Shown: positions 43,583 through 57,600 of the stretch, in pieces
How the letters are laid out: every line of letters starts with the position of its first letter
Numbering within the stretch: the first letter of the stretch is position 1
Source of the DNA: Chondrosia reniformis
Lineage: Eukaryota; Porifera; Demospongiae; Chondrillida; Chondrillidae
NCBI GenBank assembly: GCA_947172415.1
Contig: OX359194.1
Span: forward strand, 5,642,001 to 5,706,000
Length of the DNA stretch: 64,000 nt
Direction: 5' to 3'
Made by a program: the position numbers and the translations under genes
Notes under the pieces: generated by a model
Database searches by the model: none
What the model was told of the DNA's origin: nothing
Seen by the model: the letters and a program-made list of their open reading frames with translations, nothing else

Positions 43583-45868
43583 ATGGCAAAGGTGCAAGTG
43601 ACGAATGTAACAGTGCTTGACAATCCTTCGCCTTTTCATAATCCTTTTCAGTTTGAGGTCACCTTTGAGTGCTTTGAAGACCTTCAGGAAGGTACATAGC
43701 CATGCTTCCTTCACTTCAATAGCAATGAATATGTATACTCATGTGGCATACTCACTGTGGCAGGTTTTGATTAGGAGTACTGCTTGCTTGCTAACTGGTT
43801 GATAAAGGTTAAGTAAATTGACTTTATTATAACCTTTTCAAATTTAGTTTGAAAAAAGATGTAAAGAAAAAACAAAGATTTGATGTCGATTTAAATTTAA
43901 AGCGTCCCCTAGGCCAATTTACAGGTAGTTTCCATTTTGATTTTTAGATTTAGAATGGAAGATTGTCTATGTGGGATCAGCAGCCAGTGAGGATCATGAT
44001 CAGACACTTGATTCCATCTTAGTTGGACCAGTTCCTGCTGGTCGCCATATGTTTGTGTTTCAAGTAAGTCACTCCGTCAAGTGTATCTACTTGCTGATAA
44101 AGTAATGTATTGCTACATACTCTCTTTACGTATAGTTCATATCTTTTGGATTGTGATTCTTTTAAAAATGCAATTTAGTTTTAAATCCTTTGATTAAATA
44201 TTTGGTCTCCAATAAATTAAACTTAAATGCTTTTTTAAACACCCAAAGAGTCGAAATATGTACCCTCCAAAAGATAAGTCGGATACAGTTATAAGGTATC
44301 CTTATTTCTTTACATACTTTAAGTGTAAATTGTAATGTGACCATATGCACAAACGGCATGCAGTTGATCCCACAAATATGTCTGTTGTAAAAAGTACGTA
44401 CATCTCTGTATGCACTATTGTAATGAACTATTTCACTAGTACCCTAAAACTACGTAGAAGTTGTAAATCTAGAAGTTGTGCTTTTATGTATCCATTATGC
44501 AATTCACATGAATTACACTATTTTATGATGTAGCGAACCCATTCTGTTTATAATTTTGACTAACAGGTGCTTACAAACACTTTGCACTAGTAAACAACCG
44601 ATCATTTGTTCAACATTTTGAAGGTTTAGTCATATCTGGTAACAAAATCTTCATGTCATGTATTCCTCGGTGGACACTGCATGACTTTATGATTATTACA
44701 ATCAAAAGATTTTATCAAGCCTTTTACAAAGATTCACCTGATATCACTCTGATGTTACATGAAAACCTAGTGTTTAGTGTTTTACCAAACACATATTCTG
44801 CAACCTGGCTGGTCAGCTTGTATACTGACAACTTTAATAGTAATAATATATAATAATATATATTCTGCATGTTGCTAGAACTTTGAAATGCTCAGCTTTT
44901 AAATTTTATAGTCTAAAAAGTAAAGATTATTAACTGATTTTATCTTTCCTTGAAGGCTGCAGCTCCAGATTCAACACTGATTCCTGTCAACGATGTCTTG
45001 GGGGTGACTGTGGTCTTATTAACGTGTTCATATAAAGGTCATGAGTTTGTGAGGGTCGGATACTATGTCAATGTTGAATATGAAATCCCAGAAATGAATG
45101 AAAATCCACCAGAAAAACCTCTTTATGAAAAAGTATGCATTTTATGTACATGTATACATGTATAAAATTATATAAATTATATAGTGCAGTATTATGTACG
45201 TACTGTATGTAAACTAACTTTTTCAATAAGTAGAGCCACATGTGGCCACACTTCTTTCCCTTAATACGATAATCAGTCAACCTTAAATAGTGTTTCTAAA
45301 GAGGGGAGCCTGCCTTTTAAGAGCTTACTAGGTTCCAGGTTTCAGTATTTCATTTATTTGGGAAATGCAATCACGGCCCATGCATTACTAGGTCAATCAA
45401 TGTTACAATGTACGTAATGGCATATTTCATTCCATCACTCTTTCCTACTGAGAATTTAAACCATACTCTTTAGGATAACTTAGCTTCATATAATGCTTAA
45501 CATAAGGTTAGTCTGTAGAATTTTTTTCCTGAAACACATCACGATCCTTGACCATTTAGTTTCCTCAAAATTATAAAGAATGATAGAAAAGTTAAGTAAC
45601 TTCAGCTTGGCTATCATCGTCATTTGCAAATAGGTATACATAATATTCCATATGAACCAGTATTATATATTATATCTGTATATTTATAATACTTAATATG
45701 AGGTGAGCCCGGGCTTAAGGATAATCTTAATACAGCGTGTGTAATTTCCAAGTGTTATATACTATAAACGTATGTCATATTAAATTACTGTATTTGTACT
45801 TGCAGATGGTGAGGAACATTCTAGCAACTGATCCTCGTGTCACAAAGTTTAAAATCGACTGGGACTGA
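43583..45868 (+). CDS. ASF1: Histone chaperone ASF1
   Basis: Binds H3-H4 dimers and hands them to CAF-1 or HIRA in the nucleus. Exons 43,583-43,691, 43,948-44,063, 44,956-45,132 and 45,806-45,868 encode 154 residues, the length of the conserved core. [20 protein letters not shown], then [56 protein letters not shown] and [10 protein letters not shown] match animal ASF1 throughout. The acidic tail seen in some relatives is absent. The intron at 44,064-44,955 holds nothing recognised. Confidence 0.95.
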
Positions 45869-46426
45869 CATTGTTGTCCAAAATGGAAGAAAAAGAATGA
45901 TTTTACCAAAATATGATTGCACGTCTGTTTTCTTATTTTAAGCACTATCTTAATGTACGTAACAGTGACTGTTAGTTTATTACTTTGTTCATTGTATTTG
46001 TATTAATATTGTTTCTTTTGGTGTGATTCGTGTAATGTACTTAGGGTTGAATGATTTAGCTACATACATGTATTTTCCAGCCAAAAACTGTGATATGATT
46101 ATATTAAACATAAACAACATTGATACAATTTACCTTCCTATATATTCAAGCTACATAAAAGCTATATAATGTGTATGATGTGATCAAATATTAAGATTAA
46201 AAATATATGAGATCGTATTTCATTACAAGTTACTCAACTTGTTATGTGTAATGATTGCTGTAATCATTCATACACTCCTTAATTACGAATATACATGTTT
46301 CATGCATTTTTTGATTACATTTTGAACTAAAGGATACACCTTGATTATAATTAATAATAGTTGATTATCTATAGTATGACTACTTTATTTCCTTGTTTTT
46401 GTACAACTATGATTGTATATAGCCCT
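45869..46426. other. Convergent 3' region between ASF1 and the amine oxidase gene
   Basis: AT-rich UTR-like sequence; no gene or repeat recognised. Confidence 0.6.
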
Positions 46427-48970
46427 TTAACTTTCATTGTGTTTGTAGAACTGGTAGGCAGCTCTCAATGATGACTCCAATGCACCTTGGATCCAACCAT
46501 TACACCAGGAGAGGGCTTCTCCGGCAAAGTAGATGTTACGGTATGGCTTAAACATCAGGAACTTAATTTCTTTGTATTCTTGCGGTTTAAGCAAAGCAAA
46601 AGCCCCTTGAGCTGAGTGATCACTATACCACGCTTGCATAGCCCCAACTTCGAATTCATCCTTAATCTCTGGGTGGATTGTAGATATTTCCTCTACTGCT
46701 TCCTTTACTGCTGAGGCCTCAGATTGAGATCCGAAGAGAAGGGCCTCTTGTTTCCAAGTGTAGACCAAAAGAATACCACGCTTTTCCTTTGACTGAAAAC
46801 CTGAGTCACTCGGGTAATGAATCTGTCGAACGGGAAGATCTGTATGAGAGAAACCACCTTGAATGCCCTTCTTTTCCCAAAACTGTGTTTTACATTGGAG
46901 CATGATTTTGGTGGATGCAACGTAGTTGACATTCATCATGGCTTTGTAATACTTCTGTGGCAGTATAGGATTGAAATCCAGTTGACGCATAATGTTCAGT
47001 GGCACTGTAAGAATAACTGCATCGCCAAAAAATTCCCTTTCTTTCCCTGTTTGTCTGTTGTAGGCAACAATCTTTACAGTCTCATCATCAGGATGATGTA
47101 CGGAACGAACCTCAAAGCCAAAGTGTATTTTCTTTGATAAATCTACATCTTTGTTCCAGCCATGACTGTTTTTCTCCATAAAAGCTAAAGGTAGCATGCT
47201 TAATCCTTCAGTGAATGTGTATATGGGATCCTTCCACCATTCACCTAGTTCTTCTCGCAACCATTCAGTGATTGAGAGATCAAATCCAGCATCATAGGTA
47301 AAAGTAGTCTGGGCTATTATAGCTTCATCTGGCCATGGTAAGAGATCAGCCAAGGTCGGGTATGTTGTACTGCCCTTAAAATCATTTGACTTCAAGAATG
47401 AATAGAGGGAATAGTGACTCCAGCGATCCACCCATTTTTTCCAAGCAAGATCTGGTTTCTCCACCAAGAGGCTCCTCAGGTCATCTATCACTGGTTTCAC
47501 AGTTGCCTCATAATAAGAACCTATGTATATAGTAAATAGATGGTTTTGATTAATTATATACGTAATAAGTATATATGTATATCTATACCCTAAATTTATA
47601 CAAGAACTATAAACCTTAATTTCATTGAAAAAAATAATTACTATAAGATGTACATAAATGAAAAATCAAAATGCATGAAAATTAATATACAGTATGTGTG
47701 AATTTCTTGTTTATAGGGTATAATTGTAAACACATGATTGTCTCTTTTCAAACTTAGTAGTGTTAAACAGTACTGAAAAATTAATCATTGTAGATTAAAG
47801 CATGTATTTGAAAATACATATTTGCTGTCCATTTGTACTACGTACATACGTACTTATATCATTTATCTTGTATTTCTGTTTCAGCTTTTTTTGGTTCAAT
47901 TCTTTATCCCAGCCTTCCCAAAACATTGTGCAATATTCTCCAGGGTGTTTATTCCATTCTGCAAAGTTTAAACACATGTACATGTATAATAAATGTACTT
48001 ACAGGCATTTAAATACTGTACGTAAAGTAATTTGAGGAAAGCATTTAACTCTATATACATGAATATTTATGTACCTTCGTATGTTATTGCCTTTTCTCTA
48101 TAGAAGTAATAAAGCTGTTTCCCATGTTTTGGGTTTTGGTTCATAAATGGCTTTCGTTGAAGTTTAAAGTGGTTGCCATACCAGTCACTCAAAAAGTGGC
48201 TTTTCCCTGGAACATCTTTTTTGGTATATGCGTCACCAGGAAGCCGCATAGCTCCACCTAAAAAGCAAGTGCATGCATAGCTGGATTACATAGGGTCACT
48301 TGGGGCCGTTGTCTGACCAATTGCAAGGCTGGTATGTAATTAAGCATTTCATCCTCAGCTCTACTTTAATATAATTTTATGTGATATTATCTAGAGGTGA
48401 TATAATATATGATTATATGCATATGCTAGATTTAAATTCATTTCTTTCATATATTACAGAAAGAAGACATCTACGTATATATAATACATACATATATAAT
48501 TTATTTCTAGATCTGCTGCATGCTATATTATTATACTCACTATCAGCCCAGAGTCCTTTTTCAAAAGGCTCAGTTAAAGTTTTAACCCTCCCTCCAACTC
48601 TCTGCTGCAGTTCTACTATTTCAACCTCGTGTCCGACTTGTGCTAACTCGCGAGCAGCTGACAAGCCGGCCGGACCAGCACCAACAACAATTACTTTCTT
48701 CGGGTTACTCGTCTTGGCATACTTTACAGGGTGCGGATCTCTCAGGCAATATTTTTGTCTTGCGTATTCAAATCCGTAATTAAGACAGTCAAAGTAGAGC
48801 GGCCTGAATGCATCGCTCTGCATCAGGGGACCTTTCTTAAAATCTAGGTCTGGTACCAACGGTTCTGTTGTGGTTTCGGTTGCAGATCTCACCCAACTGT
48901 AAGGCATAGAGTACCAGTCAGGACCATTTTCCAAGTCGGTTACTGATACTGCGGACATCTTAATTCCCAT
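46427..48970 (-). CDS. Flavin amine oxidase, L-amino-acid-oxidase-like
   Basis: Exons 48,541-48,970, 48,075-48,257, 47,854-47,958 and 46,427-47,520 join in phase to about 603 residues. Dinucleotide-binding motif [20 protein letters not shown] at residues about 91-110, then VGGRV; GAMRLPG at the exon 1/2 junction, as in L-amino-acid oxidases; C-terminal [20 protein letters not shown] is the flavin-binding end of the amine oxidase family. It would oxidise an amine or amino acid with release of hydrogen peroxide and ammonia. No signal peptide is apparent, so a cytosolic location is likely. The substrate cannot be told from sequence; monoamine oxidase-like or polyamine oxidase-like activity is possible. 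Confidence 0.8.
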
Positions 48971-49342
48971 ATAGCTAACTACTACTTACTTTAGTACAAA
49001 TATAGCTCCCTTATATATCATGCAGATCGTATATATGTTTCAAAGAAATATTACTTCTCTGCAATTCAATTCAATTCAATGGAATTGAAAAACTACCTAA
49101 TATGGGATGGCCAAGGCGGTCCTACCTATTCAATGAGAATTAAGCTCTGATGCTATCGTATATACGCGTATAGGTGTGTGGTTTGTTGTGATGCAAATAA
49201 ATAAATATCCATGTACAAATATTTTATAGGTATCTAAATACAGAATATATCATCATCATGAAACTCAAAAGGATGTGCATATGTACATGTGTGTGTGATG
49301 GTATGACACCACTGATGGGCCACAAAGTCATCCACATATACA

Positions 49343-49550
49343 TGAAAAATTTAATAAACCATTTTCCTACATGCTATGCCTATTCTGTAAAAAAACCTAT
49401 AGAGGAACTAAACCTGAAGAGAGCTTTGGATGAAGATACAGGAGTCTTTGCTTTCTTCTTTTCCTTTCTTTCATCTTCTTCTCCACTGGGTCAGACAGCT
49501 GTTTCTGGGAATTCCATCCTCATCAATGATCCTGGAAGTCTTTGTCTTTT
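49343..49550 (-). repeat. Hammerhead element copy G
   Basis: Minus-strand copy with the element tail (CTATGCCTATTCTG near 49,374) and a damaged ribozyme at one end. Confidence 0.65.
49488..49532 (-). ncRNA. Hammerhead ribozyme, copy G (inactive core)
   Basis: TTGATGA replaces CTGATGA, changing the essential C3. GAAAC, the palindromic helix III and GTC remain, and helix I GGATCA/TGACCC has one mismatch. Confidence 0.6.
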
Positions 49551-49822
49551 TCTTTATGTTGATCTTAATTCTGTGAATCCTTCATATATATTGTACTTGA
49601 GCTCGTTTACAAAATTAAAAAGAATATTGATCATAAACTTGTTGTTTACTTCTTTGGACTTAGATGACATGATAGAAATTGTGCATTAATTTTCTATTTA
49701 TATAAATTCTCATATATATAGTCCACATCATATAATATATACAGTATCTGTAAATGCAAATATACATTGCAATTGTACGTATATATATAGAGAGAACTAC
49801 AGCTAGAAATTTACTACAACTA

Positions 49823-49917
49823 AAATCCCCCAAGGTTATATAGTCTGGCGGTGACATAGTGACAATCAGGCAGAAATGGGAGACAGATCAGAGGCTCTGG
49901 CTAACCTTGGGGGATTT
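49823..49917. repeat. 95-bp element with 16-bp perfect inverted ends
   Basis: AAATCCCCCAAGGTTA at 49,823-49,838 is the exact reverse complement of 49,902-49,917. No target duplication was clear. A related GGGGATTTTAG stretch lies at about 51,020. Confidence 0.7.
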
Positions 49918-50035
49918 ACGTATATAAGTGGTTAACTTCTATAGATTCTTTTATAATAATTGAATTCTGTATGGCTTTGGTAATTGTAAGGCTAATAATA
50001 TAAGTTAATAAAAACATTTAAAAAATGAAATGAGA

Positions 50036-50432
50036 AGTAGGGATGGCAGTCCCTGCAACAGTACCTATCACATCTAGAAAAAGTAACGAAACAAGAAAGT
50101 GATCATATGGTAAGGCTAACATTGCAGAATGTATAGGGAAAACGAAACAACCCGTACCATCCCTACATAGACAGTACTACCGTACTCTCTGATAAGAATA
50201 ATAATAATAAGAAGAAGAAGAAAATGAGGAAAACCGGAAGTAGGCCTGAAACCGTTTTACAAACTTGGAGCCTTTATGCGCTCTTGAAAACAGCTTCCCT
50301 CAATTGAAATCGTACAAAAAAGACACATTATGAGTTTAAAAGAGGTAAAAACGCATTCGCTGCCTACTTATAAGGTGTTAACCCGTAATACATTGAATAC
50401 GGCATCCATTTTTTTTTCGGGCCATCCCTACT
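50036..50432. mobile_element. MITE-like element of about 397 bp
   Basis: Terminal AGTAGGGATGGC and GCCATCCCTACT are perfect 12-bp inverted repeats. A second copy of the right end, together with AGTACTACCGTACTCTCTG, lies inside at 50,157-50,194 and again just outside at 50,438-50,460, suggesting a nested or tandem arrangement. Non-coding. Confidence 0.6.
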
Positions 50433-51625
50433 TAGAGAGTACTACCGTACTCTCTGATAAATGGTGTGCATGCAATATAAATTGAGATTCAGCTGCATGT
50501 ATTAAATCCATATGTATTAAATCCATATGTATTATGAGCATCATATATGTATATTCAAATTAAAAATGCAAATATTCTACAATCAGACTACGTACCTTAA
50601 TTTATAGAGAGTAAACATGCAGTATATGTAAAAGTAATTATTGAAAGTAGAACATTTTACTTTCAGTGTGGTATTTAAATTCCTAAGTTGAAAGCTACTG
50701 TATAACTTTTTGACACACTGACAATGACCATTATTATATAATGTATAAAAGTTGAAAGCTATTGTTACAGTACCATTTGTGCATAATTATACTATGGTAT
50801 ACCTAATTACAACCCACATATTAAAAGGAAGAAAAAATATTGTTTACTTCTGCAAAAGTTGCAGAGCAGTGAAACATGTTTTGGTATTAAGAAAAGCTTT
50901 AATAAATTAGGGGAATGTACTCGATCGAAGAAATTGCATCGTTGTTGATTTATTAGATGTTGATTGATTACAGGGAAGCCATGTTATCCTAGACAGGTTG
51001 GTGGTACACCTTTACCTTAGGGGATTTTAGTGGTAAAATTCCAATGTAAATTAGTCATGTGGACAAACTTCAGGGTTAATTCAAGTTATCATGTATATAT
51101 TCCATTTACTGTGAAATGACCCATCAAAAGTTGAGGTTTTAAGTCTAAGTTTGTGTTATTTTTAGCTATTTCATGTATATACATACCTACATATATACAA
51201 AGTGTACGACAAAATTTTTTAAGCTATATATTTTAACATGCTACAACAAATAGTGTTAAATTTAGACCAGCTTTGTGATTGTCCAAGATTACAGCATTGC
51301 ATATAGAGTATAAAAATCAGCAGGTCCAGATTAGTTTTAATACTGTCGCACAATTAACAAAAATAACAATTCTAAATACACTGTTTTTAGCTTACACGGG
51401 ATTATGGGTTTAATACAGCTGCGCAACTACGTATATTCAGTGAAGAATCTTTCTAAATAAATAAAGCCATCATTTTGTATACCATTCCTATTTAAAACCA
51501 CACCCTCTGATGCAATACTACGTACTTTAATGTGCACCGTAACACACACTTGATTAATATTGCATGTAAGCAAAAATAAAACATAGATGGTACAGGAACA
51601 TATACTACAATACTACAGGGGCACC

Positions 51626-54600
51626 TTAGTGAGTCATTTTGGAAAGTCTACTTTGTAAATGTTCGTAGTCATTCAGGGTCTTCCTTAGATGAGGCAGGCT
51701 GGGGTCCATAGTCTGAAGACGGATGATGAAATCACTCACAGCACTCATAAGTTGACCAATGAATCGATTTCTAGATACAAATATATAAATAATATTGTGA
51801 GATAAACAATTCTTTACTTTTTGCCCAAACACTACAAATAGCAAATTAATATAAATGCATTTGAGGAAGCACTTGTCACAGTAGTGCCTTGCATTTATCA
51901 TGTACAAGTATCATATAATTAATCATATAATTATTATAAATGAAGCATATCACAAATCTTAAATAGAAAGTAAATAATTGTTGGCCAATACACACACCTA
52001 CGTAGCTACGTATGTATGCATGTACATGTTCGTAATATACATACGTATACATACGTATATATTTTTTAAACTCACCTTTCACGTATTGGTACAGAATCTG
52101 GTTTGGCAAAGAAATCATCTACAAGAACTCTGACAACCCAAAATAAATGAAGTGGATTGTTGTCGTGACTGCTCCAAATGGGATCCTTAGAATTAAAAAA
52201 AAAAACATTTAGCAGGATGTGTGCAAAAATAGAAGAACTGTCTTATCAACTGTAAGTATTTAATGAACACAAGCATAGGTAGTTCACACTGTGTTAGAGG
52301 AACCACTAGCTGTTATTTTAATGTTTACATCAACAAAACATCAGCATTGCCCCTAAAAAAAAGGAGAGTACATGTTATACATGTGTGGCTTGCTCTATAC
52401 CATTGCTTTACTTGTCAACCCTATAAAAACTCTACCATGAAGTCAAATTATAAATAGAAATTAACTATTTGTATAAGAGATAATTCATAACGATAGATTG
52501 CTTTACAATAATTTGCAGAGCAATTGTTGGTTTTTTAAAGTAAAGATGAAAGAAAAAAGTACACCATTCAGGATTTGTCTAATTGAATGAAATAAAAACC
52601 CTTTGTTTCTTACTGTATTTCGTTTCATTCCTTTTACAATACTATACGTAGTTTGTTTAAAGAGTGTTTTACCACAAACAGATCCTTAAAGAGCTCCTTT
52701 AGTTTACGTAGTATGTACGTATATATACATGTACTGTCAAAGTCTAACATGCACGTACATACTACAAGTAAATTGTAAAGTTGTTCTCACATTAGCCTGC
52801 ATAAGTTTATTGTATATGTCCAATAAGGTTTCCAAAGACATTCCCACTTTCCGAAATGTTTGTTGAATAAACCCTTCATTCCATTCCAACCTACAACTCT
52901 GAATTTCCAGCAATTTGATGAGATAGCCTGAAAGTGAGAAAATGGAAATACACTGTTCTACACATGTGTATACATGTGCATGAGGTGTATATTTAAATAA
53001 ATTGGTATATAGGGATGGCAATAATGGCATTGACCTCTCAGTATCCAGTGACACAACATAAACCTCTTGAAGAGTCATATAACAGTTAAATAGTCAAAAT
53101 CAGTCTACATGTTTATATCATCATTCATACCTACTACTAACATTCTCTTGTAAACAGATTTGCTCCATAACATGCATCATAAATATTTTTCACTGTGATA
53201 CGTACATATGTACAAACATAAAGGACTGACATTAAGTAATTAGCTATATACATACCAACAGGAAAATATCTTTCAGTTTGTCCATACAACTGTCCAAGTG
53301 TCAGCAACTTGTTTTCTACTTTCCTCATTCGTTCTTCTACAGTACAATCCTCATCAATGACTACATATTCAAGTAAAAATGTTGGCTGCACTATACATAC
53401 ATGTCATAAAATGGATATCTTTAAAATTCTCAACATTAAAGGATTTACACAAATGGGCAACAGGAGTAGGCCTTACAATCATACCAGACTTAATGATGTT
53501 CCTCCAGAGAGTCTCTACAAGTCCGCTGTCATAATGGCCAGCACAATGCAGGATTGCAAGCTTACATTCATGAAGGTCAAACTCATCGGCAAATTGGCCA
53601 TACAGTGTTGAAATGTCCATCAAGGAGCCATTAAGGATCCGAATAGCTTCATCCACTGATGGGTCAGAAGGGAGATTCCCCATTTCATTCAAGATCATCA
53701 GCTGTATCCTAGCAACCTGATATAAAGCATACTTATAACCAACTGTAAACAGCACTGCAAATACCATAGGAATTAAAGACAGTTTAATGGTATGTCTAAA
53801 TTATAAGATTCTCTTCAAAGGTAAAAACACATACATATGTACATGATTCATAATGTATGCTATTCTAGTAATTAGAGAGAGGAGTAAAAAACAATAGTAC
53901 AGTTGAAATGCTAGGTAATATGTGTAGATGGACAATAACTTAAACACATACTTACTTCCATCTTATCTTGAAGGTCATGCAAATAGCTCCCATCGCTAGA
54001 GTGCCCAGTAACACTAACACTCTTGGCACACATGACGGCTCTTGAGAGATACTCAATCCTCTCCCCAAGGTTGAAGTGAGAGCCTTCTCCTTCTGCCAGT
54101 CGGCCAAGTATATTTGCAGCAGATCCATAGTTCTTCACTCGCTCATAATACCGCCACAAAAGATCCAAAATGGTTAGTTTCTTACTCAGTTCTTCAGGAG
54201 CAAGGGCAGAAAGCTTCAAGTCACTTTCAATACACTGGTGGAGGAACTGCTCCAGAAAAGGTGACTTCACATGGATAAGCTTGAATTTTAAGTCATTCTG
54301 GATCATCCAAGTGTAGAGAACGTAGTGAAAGAGCTCATCCTGGGACCTCAAGACAGAACTGAGGGTTTCCTCAAACTATGTACATATATAAGCAAGCAAT
54401 TTATGGGCCTATGGACACAAAAGGGCTACATAGAGGGGGGCAAGGAGGGGCATTTGCCCCCCCTAGACTTTTGGAAATTATTACAAAAATTCTTCCACAC
54501 CCTCATACAATTGCTGCCCTCAAAACTTTTATTTTTTTATTTTGAAGTCTACATATCATTTTCAAATGTACTAAAATTAATTTGAGGTAATATTCAAGTT

Positions 54601-57600
54601 ATCATTTTCCTAGAAATAGCTCCACTTAAGGTAATTTAACTTCCCATAATACACAATGGGTTCTAATGAAATTGCTATTCTCAGGAAATACCTATTTTAA
54701 AGGCTTCCAATAAAATTGGATTTTCACCCAACCTTACAATAGCATCAACTAACCTCGGCTTCATGGTCAATTTGTGGTGCTGGAGGTCCAGGAGGCCCAG
54801 GCTCCAGTGGAACAGGTGACTGAGACACACTGATCCTGAAGCAAGCTTTGTGCAGAGTGGTTAGGAGACTCAGAATGGGCTCATAGCAGGACAACCTGCA
54901 CAAGTATAGACAACCATGAGTAACAAAATGAAGTGTACTCTGGCAGATTGAACAGCAGTTGATTGGTCTACTCCAAGCAATGAAAAAGGCACTTAAGGGT
55001 TAAGTTTATTAGAGGTACATACATCAAATTGGAGCAGATTCATTGCAAGTGAGGTCATAGCAAATGCTACACAATTTTATGAGACACTGTGAAAATTCCC
55101 TAACATTTACATTTTAATCATTTCCTGATGACTAAACACTATCACACTTCCCAGCCTTCACCCCACTGTTCCCTTGTTTTATATATCAAGAGAAATGACT
55201 CAACTACGTACGTAGTATACACCACTGTTTGTGACATTACGTATGTACATCACTCATCAACAAATGCCATGCTTCCCTATTTGGCTCTGCAAACCACCTC
55301 ATTATCATTGCTAATGTGGACCCATCAGAATGTTAACTTAAGTTCAATAAGTGTTACTGATGTTCAAAATAATTATCAAGTTCCATAATGATTGCTACAA
55401 CCCTTGTCATTTCAAGAAATAGTAAGTATGCTATACAAATACCTTTGGTCGTACAGTGTGGCCCCTTCTATGTCATCCTGGGGAGATCCCTTCTTGTAGT
55501 AATGCAAAGCAAGGTCCTTTTTGTCTGCTTGACTGGCAGCGCAGATACAGAGATTAATAATGCCACTATAGTAGTGAGCTATACCGGATATACAAGAGGA
55601 AGTTAATAGCACTACTACTACTACAGTGCCATGTTGTATTCACAGGGAATGAGTGCTACTACAGTGCCATGTTGTATTCACAGGGAATGAGTGCTACTAC
55701 AGTGCCATGTTGTACTGATACTGCATCCTTACCAAAGTAATACTCCTGGCATGTAGTGGTGAGGTTCAGCTTGCCTGTCACTCTACTTAGTAGCTTTAGG
55801 GAGTCCTTCAACATTGTTCCCCTGACATGAAGGTCTTCATTCCTTTTGGATAAGCTTATCAGTTCATGTGCTAAGTGAACAGGAAAAGGGGAGAAAGAAA
55901 TAAAGTTGCAAGTGTGGACTTCACTAAACAGACATTACTGAAAACAGAGCTGAGAACAGTAATAAGACATTAGAAAGGCAATCTGTAGGAGAGATCTAAC
56001 AGCAAAGCTATAGTTGTATACATACATACGTATGTATAGCTGAAGTACATAGCTTCTCAATATGGCACACAAATACAGCTTAAATGTATACATACTGAGT
56101 GTGTCTAGATAAAAGAAGTATTAATAATTTGATTTAGCATACCAACGGGAGTAGAAAAGAACGACTACACAAAATGTTCTGCTAACTTATTTCACATTTC
56201 TGCTTTCCTAAGTCAAGAGACTTTTCAATAGTCAAATGTGTTACTTTAACTGTTCAATTGTAAGATTATTTTCTCACTGATGAGGACCCAGGATTGGGTT
56301 GAAATGTTTGAATTATTTGACAATAACATCTGTCTAACGATTTTGGCTAGTGGAGTTTCCTTATTGATCAAAAGAATGGAAGAACCTAGCCATACAGAAA
56401 CTTTTCAAAAAGTAACGTAAAACATTGGAACAATATCAGTTTCAGTACAAAATTTTATGTTTCAGAATAGGCTTGTAACCCTCTCGCTTCTGGCCACCAT
56501 ATTAATGGAAGTGAGATGGCAAGGACATTACTACGTACCAATGTAAGAAATTGGAAGAAATTAAATCTAAGTGGAAAAAGTTATGGTAACACGATTGCAT
56601 AACCAATCAGGTTGTACGTACCTTTAGATATAGTTGCATCATCTTCGCTGAAGAGACAAGGAGCTGTTTCCCTCAATCTGGCCGTCAGCGTATCCGTCAT
56701 GTGGACATCTCCAATGTACATATCCAACAGTGTTCGTATTAACTCACTGCACACACCCTTACCTTGAACAACCAAGTCACAGAAGGTTATACTCCTCAGC
56801 TGTAACTTCACATTCTACACATGATGAATTGTACATATAAACAATAGGTCATTCACAACGGCTACTCTACTTACGTATAATATACGTATATTGATTCACA
56901 GCGGCTACTCTACTTAAAATGTGCATATTCCCAGGGTCACTGATGAAGGGTGGATTCCCAGAAACAACTGTCTGGCCCAGTGGAGAAGAAGAGAAGTACG
57001 TAGAAGCAGAAAACTCTTGTATCCTCATCCTAAGCTGTCACTAAGCATAGTCTCCTATAGGCCTTTTACTCTAAAGTAGATGTATGTACATGTAGCATGT
57101 TGAACATCTTTAGACTATTCATATGCATGTCATCAACAGCAAACAAGTTACTAGCTCAATCAACACTACAAATATAATATCAGGTCACACAGGACACTTA
57201 CTGCACTAAGCCTGCCAATAACCTGGCTAACTTGGGCTTCACAGAGGAGCCTCCAAAGTGATGCACACTCACAACACATCACCACCAGTTGGTACACCTC
57301 GTGGAGAGACTTCTGCTCCATTGCTCTAGCCTCTGTCCTGTACTTGGCCTGCATGTTCTGCTGCAGCTGCAGTGGTGCACTGGTTGCCATGGTATCTGGT
57401 CTCATAAAGTCCAACATCTGGCGATGTAAATTATGGTCCTTTTGTCTAGAAGAAGGTAAAATATATTGATTACTGGACATATAATACTACACACTACTAA
57501 TACAGTATTTGAGTGATACAGATAGACATAAAATATAAACTATAAATTAATGGAACAAACTACTGAAAACTTATATCAAAATTGTTTCCATTTCCTGCAA

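Larger units (their letters stand above)
48971..51625. other. Repeat-rich intergenic region between the amine oxidase and NUP155
   Basis: No supported gene. Holds element copy G, a 95-bp inverted-repeat element and a roughly 400-bp MITE (listed separately). From 50,450 to 51,600 only AT-rich DNA was seen. Confidence 0.65.

Noticed and set aside
44653-44853. 66-residue open frame in the ASF1 intron
   Set aside because: No recognisable domain and no splice sites joining it to ASF1; typical chance frame.
49309-49320. CTGATGGG resembling a ribozyme core
   Set aside because: No helix II or GAAA follows.
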